A stretch of 64,000 bases of DNA from Rhizobium ruizarguesonis. GTDB taxonomy: Bacteria; Pseudomonadota; Alphaproteobacteria; Rhizobiales; Rhizobiaceae. The stretch covers positions 1 to 64,000 of the forward strand of contig NZ_PQIG01000094.1 in NCBI RefSeq assembly GCF_012349115.1, written 5' to 3'. This document shows positions 32,991 to 41,155 of this stretch, one piece after another. Position 1 is the stretch's first letter. Every line of letters starts with the position of its first letter. The notes below the pieces were generated by a model, which was given only the letters and a program-made list of their open reading frames with translations, had not been told where the DNA came from and made no database searches. The position numbers and the translations under genes are program-made.

Positions 32991-33869
32991 TCATTTCTTA
33001 TGCCTTTCCAGGCCCTGGCCGATCCATGTGACGGAAAGGGCGGTCAGGAAAATTGCAAGCCCCGGAGCGATGACGAGAAGAGGCATACGATCGAAATAGT
33101 TCTGGGCAGACGCCATCATGAGTGCCCAGTCGGCATGAGGCGGCTGGACGCCAAGACCCAGATAGGACAGTCCGCCGACTGTAATCAGCTTGTGGCCGAA
33201 GCGCAGAAAGGTGATAGCGGCAACGGGCCGGAAAACGTTCGGCAGCACATGTCGAACCAGGATGAAGCTCGGTCGGCAGCCGAGCACCTCCGCTGCGGCG
33301 ATATAATCGCGCGTGTTGATGACAAGGGACAGACTGCGGGCGAGGCGGGCAAACGGAGCCCAACCGATGACAGTGAGTGAAATGATCAGTGTTGTGTAAC
33401 CGGCTCCGAAAATCGCCACCATGAACATCGCAATGATGACGTCCGGCAGGGACAGGAGCAAATCGACGATCCGCATGAGAAGCTCGTCCAGCCACCCGCC
33501 AGCCCTGGCGCTGATCATGCCCACCGTCATGCCGGTCGTCACGCAGAGGAAGAGCGTCACCGCCGAGATCGCGACAGCAAACTGACCGCCGGTGAGAATC
33601 CGACTGAGGAGATCTCTTCCAAGTTCATCGGTGCCGAGCCAATAAGTTGTGCTCGGCGGCTTCAGTCGTTTCAGCAGGCTCTGTGTTGCTGGATCGTGGG
33701 GCGCGATCCATGGCCCCAGAACAAGAAGCGTCGCGATCACGCAAAACATCGTGGTTCCCACGACCAGGGTCCAATGGCGGCCCCGCAGAATGCGAAGCGC
33801 TTGCAGCCTGGGTCGCATCCGGCTTTCAGACCACCGCAACATGAGAGCGGGATTGAAGCTAGCGGGCAT
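32991..33869 (-). CDS. ABC transporter permease (DppC/OppC-like)
   Basis: This 292-residue inner membrane protein has about six helices. It has the DppC N-terminal domain (TMFCVIATLLVLGPWIAPHD) and the EAA-type loop in the region ending VLPNVFRPVAAI. The gene overlaps the end of the DppB-like gene by 11 bp, so translation is coupled. It forms the channel together with DppB. Confidence 0.85.
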   Translation of the reverse strand: MPASFNPALMLRWSESRMRPRLQALRILRGRHWTLVVGTTMFCVIATLLVLGPWIAPHDPATQSLLKRLKPPSTTYWLGTDELGRDLLSRILTGGQFAVAISAVTLFLCVTTGMTVGMISARAGGWLDELLMRIVDLLLSLPDVIIAMFMVAIFGAGYTTLIISLTVIGWAPFARLARSLSLVINTRDYIAAAEVLGCRPSFILVRHVLPNVFRPVAAITFLRFGHKLITVGGLSYLGLGVQPPHADWALMMASAQNYFDRMPLLVIAPGLAIFLTALSVTWIGQGLERHKK

Positions 33870-34803
33870 GACCGACCCTCACGGCGGGATTGATGAACAT
33901 ATGGATGACGTCGGTGACCGTGGTGATGACGATGGACAGCACGACGATGCAGACAAATCCGCCTTGCAACATCGGAATGTCCTTGTTGATCACCGCCTCG
34001 TAGAGCAGGCGACCCATGCCTGGGATGGAAAAGATCACCTCAACCACCACTGATCCACCAAGGAGCCCGGCCAGCCACATCGCGAAGAGAGTGAGGACCG
34101 GCATGATGCCGTTTCGTACGCCGTGATGGACGACCGTCTGGCGCATGTTGAGACCGCGCGACAATGCGGCGGTGATGTAGGGCGCGCCGAGCACGTCGAT
34201 CATCGCCGCCCGGGTTACCCGCGTGAAATAGGCCATCGGGCGCAGGGAAAGAACGAGCGCCGGCATGATCACGCAAGACCATCCGCGCCACCCGGCCGAG
34301 GGAAGCAGGCCGAGATGAAGGGAGCACAGCAGGATAGCCATCGGAGCCATCCAGTACTCCGGAACGGCCACGAAGGTCTGCGTGACAAAGGTTGCGAGGG
34401 TGTCGAAACGGCCGCCGGGCCGCATGGCGCTCAGCGTGCCGAGAGGAAAAGCCACGAGAAGGGCGAAGGCCAGTGAAACGGCCGCCAGCGTGGCCGAGAC
34501 GCCAAGTGCACGAGCGACCTCGTTTGCCACAGGCATCTTATTGGCAAAGGACACGCCGAGGTCGCCGTGCACCGCATCGGCCAGCCAGATTCCGTATTGT
34601 TCGTATAGAGGCCTGTCGAGGCCGAGCTTGATGCGCAGCGCCGCGACCGAATCCTGATCGACCGCAAGGTCGCCGATCCGCGATTGCAAGATGGTACGGA
34701 CGGGGTCTCCGCCGGTCATGTATGGAACGAGAAATGCGAGAATGGAGACGACGAGCGAGGTGGCGCAGAGGAAAGCCAGACGCTGAAGCAGTATTTTCGT
34801 CAT
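33859..34803 (-). CDS. ABC transporter permease (DppB/OppB-like)
   Basis: This 314-residue permease has an N-terminal helix followed by the family periplasmic loop (PYMTGGDPVRTILQSRIGDL) and about five further helices. The coupling loop (MIDVLGAPYITAALSRGL) contains the EAA-like contact with the ATPases. It is the first gene of the operon. A 26-bp palindrome lies 170 bp upstream at 34973-34998. Confidence 0.85.
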   Translation of the reverse strand: MTKILLQRLAFLCATSLVVSILAFLVPYMTGGDPVRTILQSRIGDLAVDQDSVAALRIKLGLDRPLYEQYGIWLADAVHGDLGVSFANKMPVANEVARALGVSATLAAVSLAFALLVAFPLGTLSAMRPGGRFDTLATFVTQTFVAVPEYWMAPMAILLCSLHLGLLPSAGWRGWSCVIMPALVLSLRPMAYFTRVTRAAMIDVLGAPYITAALSRGLNMRQTVVHHGVRNGIMPVLTLFAMWLAGLLGGSVVVEVIFSIPGMGRLLYEAVINKDIPMLQGGFVCIVVLSIVITTVTDVIHMFINPAVRVGHAR

Positions 34804-34972
34804 CTTCCTATCTCGCTTCCTTTGGTCCTAACAAGTCGCGTTGCAGACGATCCGCAAAAAGGGGCGGATCCAGACCGGTTGCCATGAGCTGGGACTGCCG
34901 GGCGCAGGCTCGGCGTCGCAAGGGGAGAAATGTGCGAGGCTTTTTGCCGAGGTTTTCGTCTGAGCAGCCTTC

Positions 34973-34998
34973 ATATGCTATCCCCCTGGATGGCATAT
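34973..34998. promoter_or_regulatory. Palindrome in the dpp/GNAT divergent promoter region
   Basis: The inverted repeat ATATGCTATCC / GGATGGCATAT has one mismatch and the spacer CCCT. It could be an operator for the GntR regulator. It also contains the CTATCCCCC...GGAT signature found upstream of csoR/rcnR-type genes elsewhere in the window. Confidence 0.5.
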
Positions 34999-35065
34999 CA
35001 TCATGGATTCACCTTTGTAGGATTGTCAACAATAGAAATGTTGACGTAAAGCAGAAAATGACTTG

Positions 35066-35094
35066 ATCCTATCCCCCTAGAGAGGATATAGGAT
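35066..35094. promoter_or_regulatory. CsoR/RcnR-type operator upstream of GNAT-rcnA-csoR
   Basis: A perfect inverted repeat ATCCTAT / ATAGGAT surrounds the core CCCCCTAG. C/G tracts flanked by A/T-rich inverted repeats are typical of CsoR/RcnR-family operators. It lies 15 bp before the GTG of the acetyltransferase gene, which would place the acetyltransferase, rcnA and csoR under one metal-responsive control. Confidence 0.6.
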
Positions 35095-35109
35095 GCCAGG
35101 AACGACAGC

Positions 35110-35727
35110 GTGTTCGCCCTTCCATCTCTCATGGGTATTGAAATGACTGACGCTACTGATCTTGAATTCTCACCTGATTTGCGCCTCTCTCTGCTTGCTG
35201 ATGCGGGAGGCAAGGCTACGCGAGCGCGGCAATTCTGCCTTGACGTCATAAAGGAATTCTATGGGTTCGACTATCGCCCGGATTGGCATGGCGATCTCGA
35301 TTCCCTTCTCCTGCCGCCTGCCGGCAATCATTTCAGCAGCCTTCATCGCGGTGCTTTCTGGATCGTCGAGAACCGGCAAGGCGAAATCGTCGCGACGACG
35401 GGTATTCGGCATCTTGGCTGGAAGCCCAATTGCGCGGCGCTGTTTTCCAATCGTTACGGAGACGGTACCGACATCGCTTCGCTCTGGCGCCAGTATGTGC
35501 GCAAGGACATGCGGGGCCGTGGGTTGGGAAAGAAGCTCGCCGCCCTTTGCGAAAGTGAGGCGCTGAGCAGGGGCTATGAGCGCATGTATCTGCATGCCAG
35601 CTCCCATGCTTTGGCCACCGTCGGCTTCTGGAAGTCCAGAGGCTACGTCGCGATCGCCGACGACGGTGAAACCATCCATTTCGACAAGCCTCTGACCCAC
35701 CATCTGCTGCAGGCGGCGACTGCCTAG
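35110..35727 (+). CDS. GNAT family N-acetyltransferase
   Basis: This acetyltransferase of up to 205 residues has the acetyl-CoA-binding motif A (YVRKDMRGRGLGKKLAALCE) and motif B ending VGFWKSRGY. The substrate is unknown. The GTG at 35110 has AGGA nine bases upstream; ATGs at 35131 and 35143 are alternatives. The 51-bp gap to rcnA, the shared orientation and the upstream metal-type operator suggest it belongs to the nickel/cobalt cluster, where an acetyltransferase is not expected. Confidence 0.75.
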   Translation: MFALPSLMGIEMTDATDLEFSPDLRLSLLADAGGKATRARQFCLDVIKEFYGFDYRPDWHGDLDSLLLPPAGNHFSSLHRGAFWIVENRQGEIVATTGIRHLGWKPNCAALFSNRYGDGTDIASLWRQYVRKDMRGRGLGKKLAALCESEALSRGYERMYLHASSHALATVGFWKSRGYVAIADDGETIHFDKPLTHHLLQAATA

Positions 35728-35778
35728 CGCCTCACATCCATTCACCGACGAAATTCGAACCAAAGACTGGAGAAGCCT

Positions 35779-36978
35779 ATGGAATCCTTTAGTTCATTGA
35801 TCGCCCAAGGCGGTGGAGCCGCTTGGCTCTTTATCCCAAGCGCCATCCTGCTCGGTGCCCTGCACGGGCTTGAGCCGGGCCATTCCAAGACGATGATGGC
35901 GGCCTTCATCGTTGCCGTGCGCGGGACCGTCGCCCAGTCCGTCATGTTGGGCCTGGCTGCGACCTTTTCCCATACTATGGTCGTCTGGGCGATCGCGCTT
36001 GGTGGCATGTACCTTTTCTCCGGTCTCGATGCCGAAACTGCCGAGCCATATTTCCAGCTCGTCTCGGCTGTGATCATTATCGGCGTAGCTGCCTGGATGT
36101 TTCGCCAGACATTGCGGGAACAGCGTTCGGCCAAGCAATATGAGCGCGATGTCGCGGAATGGGAAAAGACCCGTGACAAGGCGATCCCGGCGCAGCGCGT
36201 TGATACCGGCCATGGCTTTATGTCGATGGAGATCACGCCCGACAAGCCCGCCTTCTGGCGCTTGAAGGTCGTGAGCGGGGACAACTGGACTGCCGAATAT
36301 GTCACTCTTTCGACCGAACGGCCGGATGGCACGAAGCAGAAATTTACCTTTGTGGATCGCGACGGTTACATCGAGTCCGTCGAAACCATCGCCGAACCTT
36401 ATGATTTCATGGCCCGCCTCAGCCTCGACCATGGCGACCATGAGCACGATTACGACGTCTCGTTCCTACAGGGGGCAGAGGCCGACAAGAAGCAAGGCGG
36501 CGGTGTCAATCTCGCGACCGAGGGCTATCAGGACGCGCACGCACTCTCTCACGCCAACGATATCCGCAAGCGCTTCGCCAATCGCCAGGTGACGACGGGG
36601 CAGATCATTCTCTTCGGTCTGACCGGTGGACTTATCCCTTGCCCGGCGGCCATCACGGTCCTGCTTCTTTGCCTGCAACTGAAGAAGATTCCGCTTGGTG
36701 CCGTGCTTGTGCTCTGCTTCTCAATCGGTCTTGCGATTACGCTGGTCGTGGTCGGAGCTGCCGCAGCAATCGGTGTTCGCAAGGCAACACAGAAGTTCTC
36801 CTGGCTTTCGACCGTTGCCGCGCGAGCCCCCTATTTTTCGAGCGCTGTCATCATAATTGTCGGTCTCTACATGGGCTACCACGGCGTCAACGGCATCATG
36901 AACCCGCATCATGAACCTGCGGAGAAGGCTGCTGGCCTTGTGGACATCGAAGGCAAGGTCGTGGCCGCCGTTCGATGA
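35779..36978 (+). CDS. rcnA: RcnA-like nickel/cobalt efflux transporter
   Basis: This 399-residue NicO-superfamily exporter has six membrane helices in two groups. The first group carries LLGALHGLEPGHSKTMMAAF, the conserved H-x-L-E-P-G-H-S-K signature of RcnA/NiCoT-like proteins. The central loop (residues about 110-270) is cytoplasmic or periplasmic and contains the His/Asp-rich stretch DHGDHEHDYD. The second group has GLTGGLIPCPAAITVLLLC. It exports Ni2+ or Co2+. It is flanked by a GNAT gene and a CsoR-family repressor in the same direction. Confidence 0.88.
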   Translation: MESFSSLIAQGGGAAWLFIPSAILLGALHGLEPGHSKTMMAAFIVAVRGTVAQSVMLGLAATFSHTMVVWAIALGGMYLFSGLDAETAEPYFQLVSAVIIIGVAAWMFRQTLREQRSAKQYERDVAEWEKTRDKAIPAQRVDTGHGFMSMEITPDKPAFWRLKVVSGDNWTAEYVTLSTERPDGTKQKFTFVDRDGYIESVETIAEPYDFMARLSLDHGDHEHDYDVSFLQGAEADKKQGGGVNLATEGYQDAHALSHANDIRKRFANRQVTTGQIILFGLTGGLIPCPAAITVLLLCLQLKKIPLGAVLVLCFSIGLAITLVVVGAAAAIGVRKATQKFSWLSTVAARAPYFSSAVIIIVGLYMGYHGVNGIMNPHHEPAEKAAGLVDIEGKVVAAVR

Positions 36979-37045
36979 CGGACAGAAACTTTGCGGCGCG
37001 GTTCAGGCTGGTTCGCGACAACGATAAGATAGGAGAAACACACCC

Positions 37046-37414
37046 ATGACTGCCGCGCTTGCATCGACAAAGAGCTTGCACTCGCCGCTTGACCAGACAT
37101 CGGAGCATGGACCACGAAAAGACATGACCGAATCCGACGATGGCCACACCATCCATCATCATCATGAAGCAATCGCCAAGCGGTTGAAGCGGGCCGAGGG
37201 ACATCTTCGGAGCGTCGTGCAAATGATTGAAAACGGTCGGGATTGCGTCGATATCGCTCAGCAGCTCTCTGCGGTCGAAAAGGCCATCGTGCAGGCCAAG
37301 AAGACGCTGATTCAGGATCATCTCGATCATTGCCTCGAGGATGTCGTCGGTTCCCTTTCTCGGAAAGAACGCCAGTCGATCGACGAGTTCAAGACGATCA
37401 CTAAATACCTTTAG
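37046..37414 (+). CDS. CsoR/RcnR family metal-sensing repressor (DmeR/InrS-like)
   Basis: This 122-residue all-helical repressor has C67, H92 and C96 with the 25- and 4-residue spacing of the CsoR/InrS C-H-C site. An N-terminal run of four His (HTIHHHHEA) precedes them. Together with the rcnA gene 67 bp upstream this points to Ni/Co sensing. The ATG at 37046 has AGGAGA nine bases upstream and adds a 26-residue extension; the shorter start at 37124 lacks a good site. It probably binds the CTATCC...GGAT repeats described here. Confidence 0.85.
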   Translation: MTAALASTKSLHSPLDQTSEHGPRKDMTESDDGHTIHHHHEAIAKRLKRAEGHLRSVVQMIENGRDCVDIAQQLSAVEKAIVQAKKTLIQDHLDHCLEDVVGSLSRKERQSIDEFKTITKYL

Positions 37415-37585
37415 TCTCCTGTCTGCATTCCGTGCAGGGCGAGGGACGCGTGAGTTATCACCGTCGCAGCCTTGCATGATCAACCGTCATGTGGTGGCCG
37501 GACGAACGGCTCCCACCATGAATGTTGCGCTGGAAGGAGAGGGACTTGCGGCGGTCATTCTTGATTTTACCGCGTCTGCCATCAT

Positions 37586-37603
37586 CCTATCCACAGGGAT
37601 AGG
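37586..37603. promoter_or_regulatory. Inverted repeat before the 37675 gene
   Basis: CCTATCC-ACAG-GGATAGG is a near-perfect palindrome of the same CTATCC...GGAT type found at the other metal genes. It lies 71 bp before the start of the next gene and 170 bp after csoR. Confidence 0.5.
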
Positions 37604-37674
37604 TTATAGCCGGCACATCGCCGGCATTGTTTGAAACGCCGCCAGCCGGCATAACTGCAAAAGGAGAGCATGAC

Positions 37675-38322
37675 ATGTCCGAACAGCCTTCCATCCATAT
37701 GGGCCACGGCCAAATGGTCGATATAGTTGGCAAGACCTACGACAGATGGGAGATCGTTTTCAGCGAGGCGGGCGTAAGCGACTACAAAGCGCCGCCGCTG
37801 AAAGAGATCGAGGCGGATGCAATCGATGTCTCCGGCAAAATTCATCCGCTTGCTATCGCAGCGGGTCCAAGCGCATCCACGGTCGTCGCCAGCGGTCAGG
37901 TGGATGGTGCCTACCGCGTGCGCGTCCGTGTCTGGCACGGAACCCATTTCCATACCCGCGAAGCCTTTTTGCCGGGAGCGGCACCAATTGAAGCCGTCAT
38001 GGGGCCAAATGGTGGATCTCTCGCTACTTTCGACGAAAGCCTGCAGGTTGAGGTCAAGCCGATCGACGCCACCGCATGGGAGCTCTTCTTCCTGAAAGGC
38101 TCCACGCCGGTCGGGCCGCTCGCTGCTGACGCCGTCGTCGTGCAGGCTATCGGCCCGAAGGCGGAGGATTACCAGATCCGCAACCTCAAGACTGAAAATC
38201 CTGGCAACGGGAAAACCTTGATCGTCGAAGGCAAGATCAAGGATGCCGTCTACGCCCGTATTTCCATCGCAAAGGATGACGGCGAGGTTGTTCGCAGCAT
38301 CCCGATTTTCCTTGCGAATTGA
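37675..38322 (+). CDS. Hypothetical protein in the nickel/cobalt cluster
   Basis: This 215-residue soluble protein has no signal peptide. It contains MGHGQMVD and HGTHFHTREAF, so two His-rich patches that could bind metal. The start at 37675 is fixed by AAGGAGAG upstream. The rest is beta-rich with repeated Val/Ile strands. It follows csoR and an operator-like repeat, which suggests metal-linked regulation. No known family is recognised. Confidence 0.6.
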   Translation: MSEQPSIHMGHGQMVDIVGKTYDRWEIVFSEAGVSDYKAPPLKEIEADAIDVSGKIHPLAIAAGPSASTVVASGQVDGAYRVRVRVWHGTHFHTREAFLPGAAPIEAVMGPNGGSLATFDESLQVEVKPIDATAWELFFLKGSTPVGPLAADAVVVQAIGPKAEDYQIRNLKTENPGNGKTLIVEGKIKDAVYARISIAKDDGEVVRSIPIFLAN

Positions 38323-38386
38323 TAAATCGGTTGTGCGCCATTTGGCGTCCATCGTTCCGTGAAAGCCGGGATTGCGATCCGAATGA

Positions 38387-38638
38387 TTGCTATCCCGGTT
38401 CCTCTTGGGTGGCGACTGCCGCGATCTTGCCAACTCCTTCGTGATGATCCTGAAGGCGCTGTCGCTCGGATTCGCCATCAAAGTGGTCGACATCTTCGCG
38501 CAGTCGCAGTTGACCGCAGCGTTGAACTTCTACTACCTCGAAGCCTTCTTCGTTGCGGTCGTGATCTACATGGTGGTCGGCTTCGTCGTCACCCAAATCG
38601 CCGACAGGACCGAGCGAGCCCTCAGGCTGCGCACCTAA
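38387..38638 (+). pseudogene. Amino-acid type ABC permease, C-terminal fragment
   Basis: The frame reads ANSFVMILKALSLGFAIKVV, then DIFAQSQLTAALNFYYLEAF, then two hydrophobic helices and QIADRTERALR. This is the last third of a HisM/GlnP-type permease. There is no upstream EAA-loop half and no ATPase or binding protein nearby. It is a broken remnant. Confidence 0.6.
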
Positions 38639-38820
38639 ACGTAGACGTTCGCAATACCCTCGATAGAGCGACAGGACCGGCTCGGTCTGTCGTTGAAACA
38701 GTTCCCTGTCTGCTGTCGATGAGGCCTCACGCCGCTTTCTCTTTCGGAGAGCAGGGTATAAAATATGATTTAGCCGGCAGGCCCGGATCGGCCCGGTGCC
38801 GATGGGCGGACCTGGCGGTT

Positions 38821-39387
38821 ATGCTCTCAGTGCGGACGAAGCTGATGATCCGTATCGCCGTCATGCTCATGGCAGCGCTTTTTTGCGACTGTGGCGCCGG
38901 TCATGCCGAAGAACCGCTCTCGGCGTTCGAACTTTTCAAGAGTCGCTGCTTGACCAAGGGCCCAAACTTCGCTCGAACGGCGTCGATAGCGCGGGCGAGG
39001 GGTTGGCGACCGCTACCATTCGATCTGGTGATCAGCTTGGCGCCGATGGAGAACGCGGATCTTGCTGAAGGTTGGATGATTGGCCATCGCGGAAACTCGC
39101 AATGGCAGGCGATTTTGGTGACGAGGGCGACCGTTAGTGGCAACGCTGTTGAAAGTTGCACGGTCGCCGCTTCGGGCGTTGACAGCGCGGTGTTCGAAAG
39201 GGACTTTTTCAATCTGACTGATGCTGAGCCGGTTCGTGAAGAGCACTGGCGGACCCACGTTCATAAGCTTTTTACCTTAAATTCAGCGGGGCGGCGGGAG
39301 ATGATCATCCTAACCTTGCCAGTCGAGCCGGTGGGACGAGATCCGCTGGTGGCAAGTGTTGTCGCTGAGGCGCAATGGGAGAACTGA
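38821..39387 (+). CDS. Secreted protein, paralogue of the one at the right edge
   Basis: This 188-residue exported protein has a signal sequence (MIRIAVMLMAALFCDCGAGH; an internal Met at 38845 may be the true start). The mature part contains FKSRCLTKGPNF, EGWMIGHRG and VESCTVAASGVDSA and ends QWEN. It matches the partial protein at 63507-64000 along its whole length. Three cysteines are conserved or nearly so. No family name is certain. An extended frame upstream to 38359 crosses the permease remnant and is not used. Confidence 0.6.
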   Translation: MLSVRTKLMIRIAVMLMAALFCDCGAGHAEEPLSAFELFKSRCLTKGPNFARTASIARARGWRPLPFDLVISLAPMENADLAEGWMIGHRGNSQWQAILVTRATVSGNAVESCTVAASGVDSAVFERDFFNLTDAEPVREEHWRTHVHKLFTLNSAGRREMIILTLPVEPVGRDPLVASVVAEAQWEN

Positions 39388-39483
39388 GCCTGACGCGTTC
39401 AAAACGCCGTCGGCTGCCAGCTATTCATGAAATCCTCGTGCCATTACCGGAACCGAGCGCCGGCTTCGATGCTTCGGAGCGGA

Positions 39484-40095
39484 TCACGAAGGATGGCGCT
39501 TACCACCTGCATGAGTGGGGGCGTCTAGTGCGGTCTTCATCCCATCGAAAACCATTTGCTGGAACATCCGGTCGATCTCGGCAGGGGTGATGTCGGTATC
39601 GCGGTCAAGCCACCAGTGCATGACCTCAAGAAGTGCGCCGACGACGAAGCGCGTGGCGATCTCAAGCTCGGTGCCACTTTCGCGGTGGCCGGAAAGATCG
39701 GCCAGTTCGCTGCGAATCTGCTGGCTGATCCAGTCGCGGATCTCTTCCGGCGTTTCGCGCTTCGACCCACCGAGCAGGGCACGGTGCATCGCCCGCGTCG
39801 CGAGCGCGTGCTCGAACACTGAACGACTGAAGGAGAAGCCATGGGTGTCTGGCTGCGAGCAACGCCCTGTATCCCTCGTCTGGAGGGGCTTCAGATGCTC
39901 GTCGATCGCTGCTTTCCTCAGGCAATCCTTGTCGGGATAGTGGGTGTAGAACGTCGAGCGTCCGACATTGGCTTGCCTGCAGATGTCCTCGACGGTGACC
40001 GCGGCATATCCCTTCTCGGCGGTCAATTTGACAAGCGCCTGCTGCAGAAGGCCGCGTGTCCGGGCGACACGACGATCGATTGATCCGACGGGCAC
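39484..40095 (-). CDS. TetR/AcrR family repressor
   Basis: This 203-residue TetR regulator has an N-terminal HTH (VTVEDICRQANVGRSTFYTH, YPDKD) and a helical ligand domain. It is divergent from the methyltransferase gene. A perfect 29-bp palindrome lies in the 153-bp gap between them, so it likely represses both. The ligand is unknown. Confidence 0.85.
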   Translation of the reverse strand: MPVGSIDRRVARTRGLLQQALVKLTAEKGYAAVTVEDICRQANVGRSTFYTHYPDKDCLRKAAIDEHLKPLQTRDTGRCSQPDTHGFSFSRSVFEHALATRAMHRALLGGSKRETPEEIRDWISQQIRSELADLSGHRESGTELEIATRFVVGALLEVMHWWLDRDTDITPAEIDRMFQQMVFDGMKTALDAPTHAGGKRHPS

Positions 40096-40170
40096 TTGGG
40101 CATCCTTTTTCGGTCACGGGAGGGTCAATCGTCCAGTAATGGGCGCATCTGGAGGTCGCGATCAGTAAAA

Positions 40171-40199
40171 ACGATACTGGACACGATGTCCAGTATCGT
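40171..40199. promoter_or_regulatory. Perfect palindromic operator of the TetR/methyltransferase pair
   Basis: A 13-bp arm ACGATACTGGACA and its exact complement TGTCCAGTATCGT are separated by CGA. It lies 50 bp upstream of the methyltransferase start and 76 bp upstream of tetR, the position expected for a shared operator. Confidence 0.8.
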
Positions 40200-40248
40200 A
40201 TGCTCCTGTCAATGGCTCGGGCGAAACGAGCGAACAGGAGACGAAGCA

Positions 40249-41154
40249 ATGCACCGACGATTTTTTGGAAGAATTCATCAGCGACGGACGCAAATGGCGG
40301 TCATCGTCATCAAAGTGGCGGTGGTGGTCGGCGCATTCTTCCTGTTCGGACAGGCGAACGTGCTCTTCTCCCTGGGTATTCCCGTCCTGGTGCTTCACGC
40401 CGGCTTGCTCGCCGCGATCGCCATTCTGGCGATGTGGCCGAACGTTCACGGCCGGATTGCCGTGCCGGCTCAGGAATCGGCTTCCGCGGAGACGAAGGTG
40501 CCGCATATTGGCATCCTGCTCCACTCTGCTGCACGCTATGACGCGTTGGCATGGCTTCTGACCGGCGGCCGCGAGCACGCTTTCCGTGAAAGGATCCTGA
40601 GCTTCGCAAAGCTGAAGCCGGGAGACGCGGTCCTCGATGTCGGCTGCGGTACCGGCACCATCGCGCTGCTTGCCAAGCAAAGGGTCGGACCGAACGGACG
40701 GGTCGAAGGGATCGATGCGTCTGGCGAAATGGTCGCACGAGCCATGGCGAAGGCCGAGCGGGCAAAACGACCGATCGCGTTTTCGACGGGAACGGCTCAG
40801 GACCTGCCCTACAAGCATGGGGAGTTCGACGTCATCCTCAGCACCTTGATGTTTCATCACCTGCCAAAGCGAGGCCGCGAAGAATTCTGCCGGGAGGCGC
40901 TTCGTGTGCTACGACCGAATGGTCGCCTGGTCATCATCGACTTTGCAAGACCGCTGCGCCAAAGAAGTTTCTTTCGTTTCCACCGCCATGGCCACGTCGA
41001 TGTCGACCGGGTCGCGATTATCGTCGAAGAGTCCGGGTTCAACATCGCCGAGCGCGGTGAGGTCGGGACCAAGGGGCTGTGTTACCTCGTTGCGCAGCCG
41101 GTCTCCAGCATGCCAAGTCAGGAGGCCACACAAATGGAAAACGGAGGCAATTAA
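40249..41154 (+). CDS. Membrane-anchored class I SAM methyltransferase
   Basis: This 301-residue protein has two hydrophobic helices near the N-terminus (about residues 15-62, AVIVIKVAVVVGAFFLFGQA and following). A cytoplasmic Rossmann methyltransferase follows with VLDVGCGTGTIALLA (motif I) and RLVIIDFARP. The fold resembles UbiE/COQ5-like enzymes; the substrate is unknown, but the membrane anchor suggests a lipid or quinone. The ATG at 40249 follows CAGGAG by eight bases. A longer frame upstream overlaps the operator and is rejected. It is controlled by the divergent TetR. Confidence 0.82.
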   Translation: MHRRFFGRIHQRRTQMAVIVIKVAVVVGAFFLFGQANVLFSLGIPVLVLHAGLLAAIAILAMWPNVHGRIAVPAQESASAETKVPHIGILLHSAARYDALAWLLTGGREHAFRERILSFAKLKPGDAVLDVGCGTGTIALLAKQRVGPNGRVEGIDASGEMVARAMAKAERAKRPIAFSTGTAQDLPYKHGEFDVILSTLMFHHLPKRGREEFCREALRVLRPNGRLVIIDFARPLRQRSFFRFHRHGHVDVDRVAIIVEESGFNIAERGEVGTKGLCYLVAQPVSSMPSQEATQMENGGN

Positions 41155-41155
41155 C

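Noticed and set aside
38359..38820. In-frame extension upstream of the 38821 gene
   Set aside because: It overlaps the permease remnant in another frame and would place the signal peptide in the middle of the protein.
40096..40248. In-frame extension upstream of the methyltransferase
   Set aside because: It would cover the palindromic operator, and a better ribosome binding site is at 40235-40240.
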